Positions 1 through 9,166 are shown, counted from the stretch's first letter. The stretch: DNA of 64,000 bases from Lachnospiraceae bacterium (GCA_014804365.1 JAAUZX010000024.1:19470-83469); one strand, 5' to 3'. Notes: generated from the letters alone by a model not told the origin. A program made the numbers and translations.

Positions 1-1263
1 GAGGAAGCGGTAACGTATATGACAGGCACGGTGAAACCTGTATTAACAGAGCTTACTACAGTGGCGGAAGACCTGATGGATCTAAATGTTGAGATGGGTG
101 ATGCAACTTCGAGCAAACTTTCGCGGAATTCATATCTCATGATAGTGCTTATTCTGATTGTTACAGTAATAGCTGTATTTGTATCGATGAAGCTTGCAAA
201 ATTTGCAACGGGTCTGTTTGTAGAGCCTATCAATAATGTGATGAATGCTACGGCGGAGCTGGCTAAAGGAAATCTGAATATTGATATCCATAAAGTGCAT
301 AACGATGAGATCGGTGATATGACGGAGTCCTTTAATGAAGCGATTACCATGCTCAAGCAATGTATCAGTGAACTGGAGATAGCGCTTGATGAAGTGGCAG
401 GCGGAGATTTCAATATCACTGCAAATGTGAGTGGTTTCCGCGGTGACTTTGAGGTTCTGGGCAGCTCCGTTACAACAATTACTGACAGATTGAGCGATAC
501 ACTTCAGAATATCAGTGAATCATCGCAGCAGGTGGCATTAGGGGCAACCCAGCTTGCCGAGAGTTCACAGACATTGGCAGAAGGCGCGACCGATCAGGCT
601 GCTTCCGTAGAGGAGCTGACTGCTACGATCCAGAATATCACAGAGAATGTGGTGGAGACGACAGCGAGAGCAAATCAGTCTTCTAAGGATGCTGCAAGCT
701 TTAGGGAAGAGGCTGAAAAGAGCAATGAGGATATTAAGCAGTTGAATAACGCGATGGAGAAGATTAATGAGACATCCAAGGCAATTGCTAATATCATCGG
801 TGATATTGAAGATATCGCATCCCAGACGAATCTGTTGTCACTGAATGCTTCCATCGAGGCTGCAAGAGCAGGTGAAGCCGGAAGAGGTTTTGCAGTTGTG
901 GCAGATCAGATCGGTAAGCTGGCGACAGACAGTGCTGCTTCAGCAGTGAAGACAAAGGACCTTATCGAAAACTCACTCAAAGAGATTGAGCTTGGTAATG
1001 AGATAACGGGAAAAACAACGGCGGCGATCGAATCTGTTATCAATGGCATTTCGATGCTGGCAAGTTCTACCAAAGAAATCAGCAACTTGTCTGATGCACA
1101 GGCAGATTCCATGAAGCAGTTAGAGCTGGCTGTAGAGCAGATTGCAAACGTAATACAGAACAATTCTGCATCGGCGCAGGAGACTTCGGCAACCAGTCAG
1201 GAGTTATCTGCACAGTCCACCAATTTGGAAGAGTTGGTAGGACAATTCAGGTTAAAATATTAA
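1..1263 (+). CDS. methyl-accepting chemotaxis protein, 5' partial
   Basis: The reading frame is open to the first base of the window, so the ligand-binding N-terminus and first membrane helix lie outside. Visible in order (numbering from the first Met at base 19): a membrane helix at about residues 39-60, a HAMP domain (about 61-116, with NDEIGDM), a second HAMP-like linker, then the long MCP signalling coiled coil to the end. The conserved hairpin tip is clear (about 260-295, [19 protein letters not shown]). Such receptors form arrays with CheW and CheA at the inner membrane and control flagellar rotation. No other chemotaxis gene is next to it, so the ligand cannot be inferred. Confidence 0.95.
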   Translation, partial: EEAVTYMTGTVKPVLTELTTVAEDLMDLNVEMGDATSSKLSRNSYLMIVLILIVTVIAVFVSMKLAKFATGLFVEPINNVMNATAELAKGNLNIDIHKVHNDEIGDMTESFNEAITMLKQCISELEIALDEVAGGDFNITANVSGFRGDFEVLGSSVTTITDRLSDTLQNISESSQQVALGATQLAESSQTLAEGATDQAASVEELTATIQNITENVVETTARANQSSKDAASFREEAEKSNEDIKQLNNAMEKINETSKAIANIIGDIEDIASQTNLLSLNASIEAARAGEAGRGFAVVADQIGKLATDSAASAVKTKDLIENSLKEIELGNEITGKTTAAIESVINGISMLASSTKEISNLSDAQADSMKQLELAVEQIANVIQNNSASAQETSATSQELSAQSTNLEELVGQFRLKY

Positions 1264-1634
1264 TGGTATTATTTAGAACAACTTATTTACAGTACATTTG
1301 TAATTATATACAGCATATATTCGATTTTCAAATTGTGAAGAAATCATTTATTGTTTAAGAAACGATGTAGAAAGAGTTTGCAGGAAGGCATCCGGTTCCA
1401 TAGAATCGGGTGCCTTTTTACGGCTTGTGCGCCATGGAGCACTCTAACGGGTGGGAGTCCCGAATATGACTGGATAAACGATATTCAAAGAGAAATATCT
1501 TTGAATGGACTTTGCTACAGTTGTTGTGCTATACTATTTGAAATGGGCTGATATTAGAAAAATAAGCAGGGAAAAAGACTGATGGATTTTTACGGTAAAA
1601 TGGACGATAAAATGTGATATAGGAGAAACTCTCC
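1264..1634. other. intergenic stretch with a terminator and no convincing gene
   Basis: This 371-bp gap holds the probable terminator of the chemotaxis gene (1386-1419). The 66-codon ORF at 1351-1551 runs through that hairpin, has no ribosome binding site and resembles nothing I recognise, so I do not call it. A short GC-rich piece near 1430-1465 contains the inverted repeat CGGG/CCCG; I cannot assign it. Confidence 0.6.
1386..1419 (+). terminator. rho-independent terminator after the chemotaxis gene
   Basis: AGGCATCCG pairs with CGGGTGCCT (9 bp including one G-T pair) around a 12-base loop and is followed directly by a run of T. It lies about 120 bases after the stop codon. Confidence 0.7.
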
Positions 1635-1943
1635 ATGATAGACAAAGAAACATTTCATCCGCTCAACTACATAAAAAAAGAAGAATACTCCGGCAGTATG
1701 GAGGGTATGCGTTATATGCTTAAGAAAATAAAAAGCGGAGAGGATGACGTGATTAGAGTGACGATTTGGCCGGAACCGCTTAATATGCTGCGTACGCCGG
1801 AACATCTCAGAGAGTCAATCGAAGTGCCCCTCACCGAAGTGGGGGTGGAACAGGCCGCGGACTGGCTTAATGAACAATATGAAAGCCGCAGGGATTATTG
1901 GCTGGAAAAGAGGAACCGTCCTTGGACGGAGCTCGCATATTGA
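1635..1943 (+). CDS. conserved small protein of unknown function (102 aa)
   Basis: A short soluble protein without signal peptide or membrane helix. ATAGGAG lies 8 bases before the ATG and supports the start. The sequence is mixed and charged, with a basic first half (KKIKSGEDD) and an acidic, Trp-rich C-terminal helix (QAADWLNEQYESRRDYW). No catalytic motif is visible. It stands alone between a terminator and the promoter of the next gene. I do not recognise the family; composition and the good ribosome binding site argue that it is real. Confidence 0.65.
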   Translation: MIDKETFHPLNYIKKEEYSGSMEGMRYMLKKIKSGEDDVIRVTIWPEPLNMLRTPEHLRESIEVPLTEVGVEQAADWLNEQYESRRDYWLEKRNRPWTELAY

Positions 1944-2015
1944 CTGAAAAAGTCGAACATAGTACACAAGATTTACATAAAATTTTATGCAATTTGTAGA
2001 AAAAGACAGAAATTC

Positions 2016-2045
2016 TTGATTTTTCCACAATATGTAGAGTATAAT
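2016..2045 (+). promoter_or_regulatory. sigma-A promoter for the 92-aa gene
   Basis: TTGATT and a perfect TATAAT are separated by 18 bases. The predicted transcript starts about 70-75 bases before the GTG start at 2126. Confidence 0.7.
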
Positions 2046-2125
2046 AAACGTACAAGTTGACATAAAGCTAAAAAGAGAAACGGAAGACAGATCAGACGGA
2101 AAATTAGTTTTATGGGGGTGGTATT

Positions 2126-2404
2126 GTGGAACCAATCAATTTTAACGCACTTTTTTTTAATCATGAAATTCCATTCTGCAAGGTATACAGCATGGAAAGT
2201 AAGGATAAATTGGAAAAACTGCTTGTGACGAATCGAATCTCTTTTTTTGTGGAATGGCAGGAAAAGAAATTTTGGCAGCGGTTTTTCGACGAAACGGCTG
2301 AGAAGAATGTGTTTACGATTCGTATTAATGAGGCCGATTGTGTGCTTGCACGGGATCTTGTGGAAGGGATCGAATGCGTGATGCTGGGAGCAGAGGCAGT
2401 GTGA
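2126..2404 (+). CDS. conserved small protein of unknown function (92 aa)
   Basis: Starts at GTG, 6-10 bases after a GGGGGTGG ribosome binding site, about 80 bases downstream of a good promoter. It has no membrane helix and no recognisable motif. It contains an aromatic, basic middle (FFVEWQEKKFWQRFF) and a C-terminal half that looks like an alpha/beta fold. It has its own promoter and probable terminator, so it is probably a single-gene unit. Function unknown. Confidence 0.6.
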   Translation: MEPINFNALFFNHEIPFCKVYSMESKDKLEKLLVTNRISFFVEWQEKKFWQRFFDETAEKNVFTIRINEADCVLARDLVEGIECVMLGAEAV

Positions 2405-2451
2405 TGAGGTGCCGGGATATGGTTCCGCGCGAGAAGAATATATGATAGAAT

Positions 2452-2481
2452 AGCTCTGAGAGAGATCTTGGGGCTTTTTTT
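2452..2481 (+). terminator. possible terminator after the 92-aa gene
   Basis: AGCTC pairs with GGGCT (one G-T pair, further weak pairs inside), followed by seven T. The stem is short, so confidence is moderate. Confidence 0.45.
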
Positions 2482-2505
2482 ACGGGATAAGGATGGTAGA
2501 GATAA

Positions 2506-3762
2506 ATGGAGTACAATGCGAAGAGAAAAAGCGCGGTAGATAAGAAATTGGATAAAGGAACGGGAGTACGGCTCTGCGCTGTGGCCGGAAAATGCGGCGG
2601 GTGTCAGTATATCGACGTGCCCTATAAAGAGCAGCTCAAAAAGAAGCAGAAGCAGGTGGAACTTCTTCTGAATAAATATGGCAAGGTTGGCGAGATCATC
2701 GGTATGGAACGGCCGGAGCACTATCGTAATAAGGTGCATGCCGTTTTTGATTTTCAGAAAGGCAAAGGGATCGTGTCGGGGATCTACCGAGAGGGCACTC
2801 ATGATGTGATACCTGTGGATAGCTGTCTTCTGGAAGACCGCAAAGCGGATGAGATCATCGTGTCCGTCAGGGAGTTGGCGAAATCTTTTAAAATCAAGAC
2901 ATATGATGAGGACACGGGCTATGGGCTGCTGCGGCATGTGCTGGTTCGCGTGGGACATACTACCGGACAGATTATGGTGGTTTTGGTACTGGGTTCGCCC
3001 ATATTACCATCTAAAAAGAATTTTATAAATGCGTTATGTAAACTACATTCCGAAATCACAACCATAGTTCTGAATGTGAACAATAAAAGGACGAGCATGG
3101 TTTTGGGTGACAAAGAACAGGTGCTTTACGGTAAGGGATATATCGAGGATGAACTGTGCGGCAGAACTTTTCGCATTTCTTCCCAGTCATTCTATCAGGT
3201 CAATGCGGTGCAGACGCAGAAATTGTATGACAAGGCGATAGAGTATGCCGCATTGACGGGATGTGAGACTGTGATCGACGCATACTGCGGTATCGGTACG
3301 ATTGGACTAGCCGCAGCTAAGCAGGCTAAGAAGGTGATCGGCGTAGAGATGAATCAGGCGGCGGTGAGGGACGCTGTGACTAATGCAAAGATCAACGGTA
3401 TCAGGAATGTTAATTTCTATCAAAACGATGCGGGGAAATTCATGGTACAGCTTGCGGAGGCGGGAGAAAAAGTGGATGTTGTATTCATGGACCCGCCCAG
3501 AAGCGGGAGTACGGAGGAATTCATGGATGCTATTTGTAAACTCCGTCCGGAGCGGATCGTATATATTTCCTGCAACCCGGAAACTTTGGCGAGAGATCTG
3601 GAATATCTGACCGGTAAGGGTACTGCAGGAAATGCGGGTGGAAGAAAAGGTGAGAGAAGCGGGAAAGGGTATCAGGTGGCGGAGATTACGCCGGTGGATA
3701 TGTTTCCGTATACGGGGCATGTTGAGACTGTCTGCCTGCTATCGCGCAAATCCCCGGTTTAA
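2506..3762 (+). CDS. rlmD: 23S rRNA (uracil-5-)-methyltransferase, TrmA/RlmD family
   Basis: Transfers a methyl group from S-adenosylmethionine to C5 of a uracil in 23S rRNA (U1939-type, possibly also U747 as in RlmCD of Firmicutes). The N-terminal Cys cluster LCAVAGKCGGC fits the [4Fe-4S] site of the family. The C-terminal half carries the SAM motif (DAYCGIGTIGL, about residue 260), the FMDPPRSGS motif and the catalytic ISCNPETLARDL near residue 350. At 418 aa it is short because the usual TRAM domain is missing, which is common in Clostridia. The extension between the catalytic Cys and the end (GNAGGRKGERSGKG) is a low-complexity insert. It is the last core-type gene before the accessory island. 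Confidence 0.9.
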   Translation: MEYNAKRKSAVDKKLDKGTGVRLCAVAGKCGGCQYIDVPYKEQLKKKQKQVELLLNKYGKVGEIIGMERPEHYRNKVHAVFDFQKGKGIVSGIYREGTHDVIPVDSCLLEDRKADEIIVSVRELAKSFKIKTYDEDTGYGLLRHVLVRVGHTTGQIMVVLVLGSPILPSKKNFINALCKLHSEITTIVLNVNNKRTSMVLGDKEQVLYGKGYIEDELCGRTFRISSQSFYQVNAVQTQKLYDKAIEYAALTGCETVIDAYCGIGTIGLAAAKQAKKVIGVEMNQAAVRDAVTNAKINGIRNVNFYQNDAGKFMVQLAEAGEKVDVVFMDPPRSGSTEEFMDAICKLRPERIVYISCNPETLARDLEYLTGKGTAGNAGGRKGERSGKGYQVAEITPVDMFPYTGHVETVCLLSRKSPV

Positions 3763-3828
3763 GCGGACTTCAGGGCTTTTTGAAGAATATAGGTTTTATT
3801 TAAGTTGATTTAAAAGGAGCGTTGTGAT

Positions 3829-4860
3829 ATGAGATTTATAGGTTGTAAAACCTTATTGTTGGAAGATATAAAGCAGGTGATTGACGAGAAAGCACCGGAT
3901 GCAGAAAGTCTATGTGATATCTTCTCCGGAACAGCTACAGTAGCTCGATATTTTAAACAGTGGTATAGAGTGTATTCTAATGACTTGCTCTATTTTTCTT
4001 ACGTTCTTCAGATGGGAACAATTGAAAATGATAGTGTTCCATCATTTGAGAAGTTGAAGGCTGAATTAAAGATTGATGATCCGATAGACTATTTTAATGG
4101 TCTTGAAGCAGGAGATATGGAATCCTTGCCAAAGGAAAACAGATTCTTTCAGAATACATATGCCCCTATGGGTGGGAGAATGTATATGACGGATGAAAAT
4201 GCACTGAGAATAGATTTTGCCAGAAACACAGTAGAAGATTGGAAGAAAAATGAGTTGATAACTGACAACGAATATTATTATCTGGTTGCCTGCATTGTTG
4301 AGGGCATTCCATTTGTTTCAAATATTTCAGGAACATACGGTGCTTTTCATAAAACGTGGGAGAGACGTTCTTACAAAAAATATGAATTGTTCAGATTGGA
4401 TGTTACCTCAAATGGTAAAGAAAATAGATGCTTCAATGGAGATGGAGTTGAGGTAATAAAGGAACTTAGCGGAGATATTCTTTACATCGATCCGCCATAT
4501 AACGGAAGACAGTATTTACCTAATTATCATGTTTTGGAGACAGCGGCAAAATACGACTTTCCGGAGGTGCGTGGATTAACCGCGCAAAGACCTTATGAGG
4601 ATGCAAAGTCAGATTTTTGCCTTAAGACGAAGGTTGTAGCTGCCTTTGATAGATTAATCCAAAATGCTCAATTCAAACATATTATATTGAGCTATAGTAC
4701 GGATGGTCTAATGACAGTTGAAGATATTGAGAAAGTAATGAAGAAGTATGGTAAACCAGAAACTTTCAAGATATATTGGATTCCTTATAGAAGGTATAAG
4801 AGTAGAGCTCAAGGTGAAAAAGAAGAATTAAAAGAGATGTTAGTATACATTGAGAAATAG
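3829..4860 (+). CDS. DNA adenine methyltransferase, D12 class (M1)
   Basis: A DNA N6-adenine methyltransferase of the Dam/D12 (alpha) group. Motif I is DIFSGTATVARYF (about residues 29-41) and motif IV is YIDPPYNGRQY (about 221-231); the stretch PNYHVLET after it is typical of methyltransferases of FokI-type restriction systems. AAAAGGAGCG precedes the ATG. It is first in a three-gene operon, 5 bases before the next methyltransferase and facing two nuclease genes, so its likely task is to protect one strand of the recognition site. The recognition sequence cannot be read from the protein. Base composition is AT-richer than the upstream rRNA methyltransferase gene, as expected of transferred DNA. 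Confidence 0.88.
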   Translation: MRFIGCKTLLLEDIKQVIDEKAPDAESLCDIFSGTATVARYFKQWYRVYSNDLLYFSYVLQMGTIENDSVPSFEKLKAELKIDDPIDYFNGLEAGDMESLPKENRFFQNTYAPMGGRMYMTDENALRIDFARNTVEDWKKNELITDNEYYYLVACIVEGIPFVSNISGTYGAFHKTWERRSYKKYELFRLDVTSNGKENRCFNGDGVEVIKELSGDILYIDPPYNGRQYLPNYHVLETAAKYDFPEVRGLTAQRPYEDAKSDFCLKTKVVAAFDRLIQNAQFKHIILSYSTDGLMTVEDIEKVMKKYGKPETFKIYWIPYRRYKSRAQGEKEELKEMLVYIEK

Positions 4861-4865
4861 GTGAG

Positions 4866-5762
4866 ATGATGAAGTATATAAAAAGCCCATTAAACTATAC
4901 GGGTGGAAAATACAAAATACTTTCTCCGATATTTGAAATATTTCCTGAGAAAATTGGCACTTTTGTTGACTTGTTTGCAGGAGGGTTTAATGTCGGAATA
5001 AATGTGAATGCGGATAAAATAATCTGTAATGATCAGATTACTTATCTGATTGAATTATATGAGTATCTGGCTGAGACAAGTACTGACGCTATAATTTCCG
5101 CAATTAAAGAGAGAATTGATGAATTTAAACTAACACAGCAGAATGTTGATGGTTATAATGCACTTAGAGATAGGTATAATGAGTCCAAAAACATAGTAGA
5201 TTTTTTTGTTCTAACATTTTATGCGTTTAATCATCAGATAAGATTTAATAATAGCCAAATGTTTAATACGCCTTTTGGAAAAGAAAGAAGCAGCTATAAT
5301 TCCTCAATTGAGAAAAATCTCATAAGATTTTGTGAAGCGCTGAAAAGCAAAAAAATAGAGTTTTATAATAAAGATTTTTTGGGACTGGATTTATCAGAGC
5401 TTGGCGCAGGGGACCTTGTATATTGTGATCCGCCGTATCTTATTTCTACGGGCTCTTATAATGATGGAAAACGTGGTTTTAAAGATTGGACACCTATCGA
5501 AGAGCAGCAGTTGTTAGATTTATTAGATAGATTAAGTACCCAGGGTGTCAGATTTGCTCTTTCCAATGTTTTGTACCATAAGGGAATGAGTAATGATTTA
5601 TTGATCGAGTGGAGTAAGAAATATAAAGTTTACTATATTGATAAAACATATTCGAATTGCAGTTATCAATTTAAAGATAGAGGTACAAAAACGGTAGAGG
5701 TTGTAATAACTAATTTTGAGAGTGAGGGATATGTGCAATGGCAGCAAGAAAGTCTGTTTTAA
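4866..5762 (+). CDS. DNA adenine methyltransferase, Dam/D12 class (M2)
   Basis: A second D12-class adenine methyltransferase. The N-terminus has the family hallmark SPLNYTGGKYKIL (motif X) and motif I VDLFAGGFNVGINV; motif IV is VYCDPPYLIS near residue 187. Length (298 aa) is normal for Dam-like enzymes. It follows M1 after 5 bases and overlaps the third methyltransferase by 25 bases, so the three are probably translated together. In type IIS systems with asymmetric sites, two adenine methyltransferases often modify the two strands separately; M1 and M2 fit that pattern. That is inference. Confidence 0.9.
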   Translation: MMKYIKSPLNYTGGKYKILSPIFEIFPEKIGTFVDLFAGGFNVGINVNADKIICNDQITYLIELYEYLAETSTDAIISAIKERIDEFKLTQQNVDGYNALRDRYNESKNIVDFFVLTFYAFNHQIRFNNSQMFNTPFGKERSSYNSSIEKNLIRFCEALKSKKIEFYNKDFLGLDLSELGAGDLVYCDPPYLISTGSYNDGKRGFKDWTPIEEQQLLDLLDRLSTQGVRFALSNVLYHKGMSNDLLIEWSKKYKVYYIDKTYSNCSYQFKDRGTKTVEVVITNFESEGYVQWQQESLF

Positions 5763-6874
5763 ACACAGAGGTTATTGAAAGGAAACTCTCTGAAGCCGGA
5801 ATAAGTGATATTGAGGCAATAATCAAGGAGATTGAGGCACAAGTTAATAAAACAGTTAAACAAAAGATAAAAGAAGCTCAACCATATGTAAATGAGGCTT
5901 ATGATAATGGTGAAAGCTTTCTGGATATCTATCCTGATTATGATTTAAAAAAGCTGCCTAATTGGGTTATTGAGAAGATCGATACCGCCAGGGTGATTGG
6001 TAATTCAAAGCAGACGGTAATTTTACCGGACGGAAGGAAATATCAGCTCGATAATACGTTAAATCATATGGCTGGCGGTGAGTGGACATATTTTATTAAT
6101 TCGGTTATTAATACTGCGTATAAGACTTCCGGAGAAGATTCGTTTGCACACAAAATAAGAAAAATTCACCCAACACCAAAACCGCCTCAATTAATGCGAG
6201 ATATTATTCAGTTTTTTACAAAGGAAAATGAACTGGTCTTTGATTATTTTATGGGGGTAGGCGGAACTCTGCTGGGCGCCGGTGTGTGTGGGCGAAGAGC
6301 TGTGGGGGTTGATTTAAATCCTGTTTATATAGATGCATATAAGCGTGCAGCTAACGAAATAGGAGTTCAGGAGTTTGAGTGTGTTGAAGGAGATTGTCTT
6401 GAGATACTGGCGGACAATGAGAGAATGAGAAATGTACTCGGGAACGATGAAATCAGCTTAGTGCTAATCGATCCGCCGTACGGAAACATGATGAGCCGCG
6501 AAAAAACGGGAGCAGATATTAAGGTGTATGGCAATGTGGCAACGCCATTTACAGATAGCGATAAAGATTTTGGAAATCTGGAATTAGATTGCTTCTTTGA
6601 TAGGTTAAAGGAATCTGTTGAAAGAGTAATGCCATATATGAAGAAGCGTGGCCACGTTGTAATCTTTATTAAAGACTTACAGCCTGATGGCAAAAATACA
6701 AACTTACTTCATGCGGAAATTGTTGATAAGTTAAATGAGATACAAAATTTAAATTATAAGGGAATGAAAATATGGGCGGACCAAACTGCAAAGTTATTTC
6801 CTTATGGTTATCCGTTTTCATTTGTTGCAAATCAAATACATCAATATATTTTGGTATTTAGAAAAGAGAAGTAG
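5738..6874 (+). CDS. DNA methyltransferase, N4/N6 (DNA methylase) family with motif order I-IV
   Basis: A third methyltransferase, of the N6_N4_Mtase type. After a helical N-terminal region of about 130 residues come HPTPKPPQLM and motif I FDYFMGVGGT (near 165-175), then motif IV LIDPPYGNM (near 245). In the commonest (beta) enzymes DPPY precedes the F-GGT motif, so this is the reverse order. It could methylate adenine N6 or cytosine N4. It ends 24 bases before the stop of the convergent nuclease gene. It may be a third modification enzyme of the same system or a methyltransferase with a separate target. Confidence 0.85.
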   Translation: MAARKSVLNTEVIERKLSEAGISDIEAIIKEIEAQVNKTVKQKIKEAQPYVNEAYDNGESFLDIYPDYDLKKLPNWVIEKIDTARVIGNSKQTVILPDGRKYQLDNTLNHMAGGEWTYFINSVINTAYKTSGEDSFAHKIRKIHPTPKPPQLMRDIIQFFTKENELVFDYFMGVGGTLLGAGVCGRRAVGVDLNPVYIDAYKRAANEIGVQEFECVEGDCLEILADNERMRNVLGNDEISLVLIDPPYGNMMSREKTGADIKVYGNVATPFTDSDKDFGNLELDCFFDRLKESVERVMPYMKKRGHVVIFIKDLQPDGKNTNLLHAEIVDKLNEIQNLNYKGMKIWADQTAKLFPYGYPFSFVANQIHQYILVFRKEK

Positions 6875-6897
6875 CACACTGCCACTTCTCTTCTTTG

Positions 6898-8262
6898 TTA
6901 TATAATACCTTCATTATGAAATATATTAATCCAAGGTGTCGGAGCTGTAGGATTAATATAAATATGTCCATGTATATCAATATAGATAAGAACTCTATTG
7001 TGTGGAAGACCTGGATGACGGCCACCAAAAATAGAAACAGCACGATATAAATTGCACCCTGCATACCCTATACAGTTATTGATAAGGTATTCGTTTTCTA
7101 TATGCGCATATGAATCAACTTCTATAATACCTTGATTAAGCGTTTGATACTTCTTACCCTCAATAACTGTAACAAGATTGTTTACCGGATCGTAGAAAAC
7201 AACATCGGGCATGAGCGTTGCTTTTGGAACCGGAATAGCCTGGTTTTGTCTGGAAATGAAATAACACTTTTCACAGCCGGCATGATTGTGGAAAATAGGT
7301 AATAATCCATTATTTTCTGCAATTATATGCAAGAAAATAGAAGTAACTTTTTCTGAGCGGGCTTCATAGTGCCAATATGATGTAGGTAGTGCCAAATTTG
7401 GAATAATAATACCGTCTAGCTGCACGCCTAATAATCTGCATATGTATAGTAATTTATTGCCACGAGCCCTGTTGACCATCGTTTGTGTAATTCCATGCTG
7501 CGTTACAATTATTGGGTTAGTATAGCCCAGCGAACGTAATCCGGAGGCGATTACTGCGACGGTACCGATGCCGGGATCATGAGTCATGCCGCCGTTCTTT
7601 ACAAGTCTAATTGACATTGTAATGTAACCAGGATTAGAATTATCAATTCGTGTAGCGACACCATATCTTGGGGGAGCCATATTATTTTTGAAATTAATCA
7701 GTTCATTTAAATCGGCGAATGGGTGGTAGTTAAACATATATGGTTCTTTGCCAATTATTTTAATACCGAGATTTAAATATATATTTGTTCCGAATATATT
7801 AGTGTCAGTAGGATCACTATGATCTGGGTTATAGTCATTGCAATAAAGCATGTACTGACGTGTTTGCGGATAAAAATAGCGAGCATATACAAATTTTATT
7901 CCGCGTTGAAAAATACCAGAATTTCTGGATTCTTTGTCAGAAGTTTTGGTCTCTTCGATTACCATTAGCGGAATGTCAGTTCCATTCTCAACAGGTTTTT
8001 GGTCCTGATAAAATAATAGATAATCACAAAAACTAGAGCCGCCGGAAGCGCAGCAGAGAATTATGTGTGCGACATTACGGATGCTGACTCCGAAGAGTTC
8101 GTACTCAAATGAAAATGTACCATCCGGATTATATAATGGTCTGATTTGTGGTAGGGTGACATCAATTATTGTCTGGCCAAAATCAACCGAAAATTGTGAG
8201 AGAATTGACATGACAGTGCTTATCTTAGGACATTCTTCAGTTAATAACCATATGTTGGGCAT
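6898..8262 (-). CDS. putative restriction endonuclease, large subunit, with two PD-(D/E)XK-like motifs
   Basis: Start chosen at the ATG 8 bases after GGAGG rather than the in-frame TTG five codons earlier; this gives 454 aa. The C-terminal third has a textbook nuclease motif: MPDVVFY (P352-D353) followed by VIEGKK (E368, K370). A second candidate lies N-terminal: CDYLLF (D80) and VIEETK (E104, K106). I recognise no named family. The gene follows a small nuclease gene by 25 bases and converges on three methyltransferase genes, so restriction endonuclease is the natural call. Two-subunit type IIS enzymes such as BsrDI and BtsI offer a precedent for a large plus a small cutting subunit. Homology to them is not shown here. 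Confidence 0.7.
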   Translation of the reverse strand: MPNIWLLTEECPKISTVMSILSQFSVDFGQTIIDVTLPQIRPLYNPDGTFSFEYELFGVSIRNVAHIILCCASGGSSFCDYLLFYQDQKPVENGTDIPLMVIEETKTSDKESRNSGIFQRGIKFVYARYFYPQTRQYMLYCNDYNPDHSDPTDTNIFGTNIYLNLGIKIIGKEPYMFNYHPFADLNELINFKNNMAPPRYGVATRIDNSNPGYITMSIRLVKNGGMTHDPGIGTVAVIASGLRSLGYTNPIIVTQHGITQTMVNRARGNKLLYICRLLGVQLDGIIIPNLALPTSYWHYEARSEKVTSIFLHIIAENNGLLPIFHNHAGCEKCYFISRQNQAIPVPKATLMPDVVFYDPVNNLVTVIEGKKYQTLNQGIIEVDSYAHIENEYLINNCIGYAGCNLYRAVSIFGGRHPGLPHNRVLIYIDIHGHIYINPTAPTPWINIFHNEGII

Positions 8263-8287
8263 GCTGTTTACCTCCAATCATATTAGT

Positions 8288-8833
8288 TTATATGCAGTTC
8301 ACTAGTAATGAATTGTATAGTTCTTCAATAGGGCGAAGATCAGTATCATACATTACATAGTTGTTTAGATAACCATTATTCTCGATTCTGTTGGCTTTAC
8401 GCATATCTTGATATGAGTACCAGCCTAAGAGCTTGACCGCATTCCGTTCCGCGAACAATCGTGCTGAGATGAAGATGTCTTTGGGGTGAGATCGGGCCTG
8501 CTCAACCATCTCAAGTGTTCGAGTATGAAATGATTTTGTCCGGGTTTTAATGTCAAATAAGTATTGTTTGTTTGCAGTTGATAATAGAAAATCATACTCA
8601 TCACGTTCTTGAGGTGATGAATGATCTTCGACAAATGGAATTTTATTCTCAATAAGGAACATTTTGAATCCTTTTTCGCCCAGTTTTCCCTCTAACATTT
8701 TTTGCTGCTTATTATTTAATCCTCCTGCATGAAAATCGTGTCTGTTTGATGTATAAGCACGAGAGGATTGTGCATAAGTAAGCGCTTCTTGATATAGATC
8801 AGGGGTGATAATGTATTCTTCTCTTAAAATCAT
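8288..8833 (-). CDS. putative restriction endonuclease, small subunit, PD-(D/E)XK type
   Basis: A 181-aa soluble protein. EGKLGEKGF (E49/E53), DEYDFLL (D81) and YLFDIKTRT (D94, K96) together form the E-D-DxK pattern of the PD-(D/E)XK nuclease fold. TAGGAGAG lies 8-9 bases before the ATG. It is the first gene of a two-gene operon with the large putative endonuclease. The sequence up to residue 45 is mostly helical and may contact DNA or the partner. It could instead be an independent nicking or Vsr-like enzyme, but the position inside the restriction locus favours a subunit role. Confidence 0.65.
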   Translation of the reverse strand: MILREEYIITPDLYQEALTYAQSSRAYTSNRHDFHAGGLNNKQQKMLEGKLGEKGFKMFLIENKIPFVEDHSSPQERDEYDFLLSTANKQYLFDIKTRTKSFHTRTLEMVEQARSHPKDIFISARLFAERNAVKLLGWYSYQDMRKANRIENNGYLNNYVMYDTDLRPIEELYNSLLVNCI

Positions 8834-9166
8834 ATCTTTACTCTCCTAAATTGTTTTTCTTTTGAGCTAAGTTAAGTCCCAAGATAAGCCACAAAACAGT
8901 CGCGATGTCCGGGAGTATAATCATCTTCTTCCTCAATAAATCCCATTCCGCATGGGCGTTTAAATAGGTTTTTTCTTAGGTTTCGATTTGGGGAAGAACG
9001 GATATAAGTTTCAAATCCATATATAACCTACAAAAATAAATACATTATGTACATTATAGCAAAAAACGAACGACTTTCATATACCTTCTTGGTAAAAATG
9101 TTGATATATGTTATTATAGCATGTGTGAAAAAAATCACAAAATATTTTTCTTGGGAGGTCAACTAT
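8834..9166. other. divergent intergenic region between nuclease operon and DUF262 gene
   Basis: An AT-rich 333-bp gap that must hold promoters for both directions. The 120 bases from 9047 that the ORF track adds to the DUF262 gene lie here and contain its promoter, so they are not coding. No controller (C) protein gene or clear C-box repeat is visible. Confidence 0.55.
9089..9117 (+). promoter_or_regulatory. sigma-A promoter of the DUF262 gene
   Basis: TTGGTA and TATTAT are separated by 17 bases; the ribosome binding site GGGAGG and ATG follow 35-50 bases downstream. Confidence 0.55.

Noticed and set aside
1425-1470. GC-rich sequence with CGGGTGGGAGTCCCG that recalls a group II intron or other RNA piece
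   Set aside because: Too short to support; no intron-encoded protein or domain V could be found nearby.
1351-1551. 66-codon ORF after the chemotaxis gene
   Set aside because: It runs through the terminator hairpin and has no ribosome binding site.
2161-2958. 265-codon minus-strand ORF
   Set aside because: It is the antisense of the 92-aa gene and of the rRNA methyltransferase gene, both of which have clear starts and, for the latter, family motifs.
8834-9166. Possible controller-protein binding repeats (C-box) for the restriction genes
   Set aside because: No clear symmetrical repeat and no C-protein gene.
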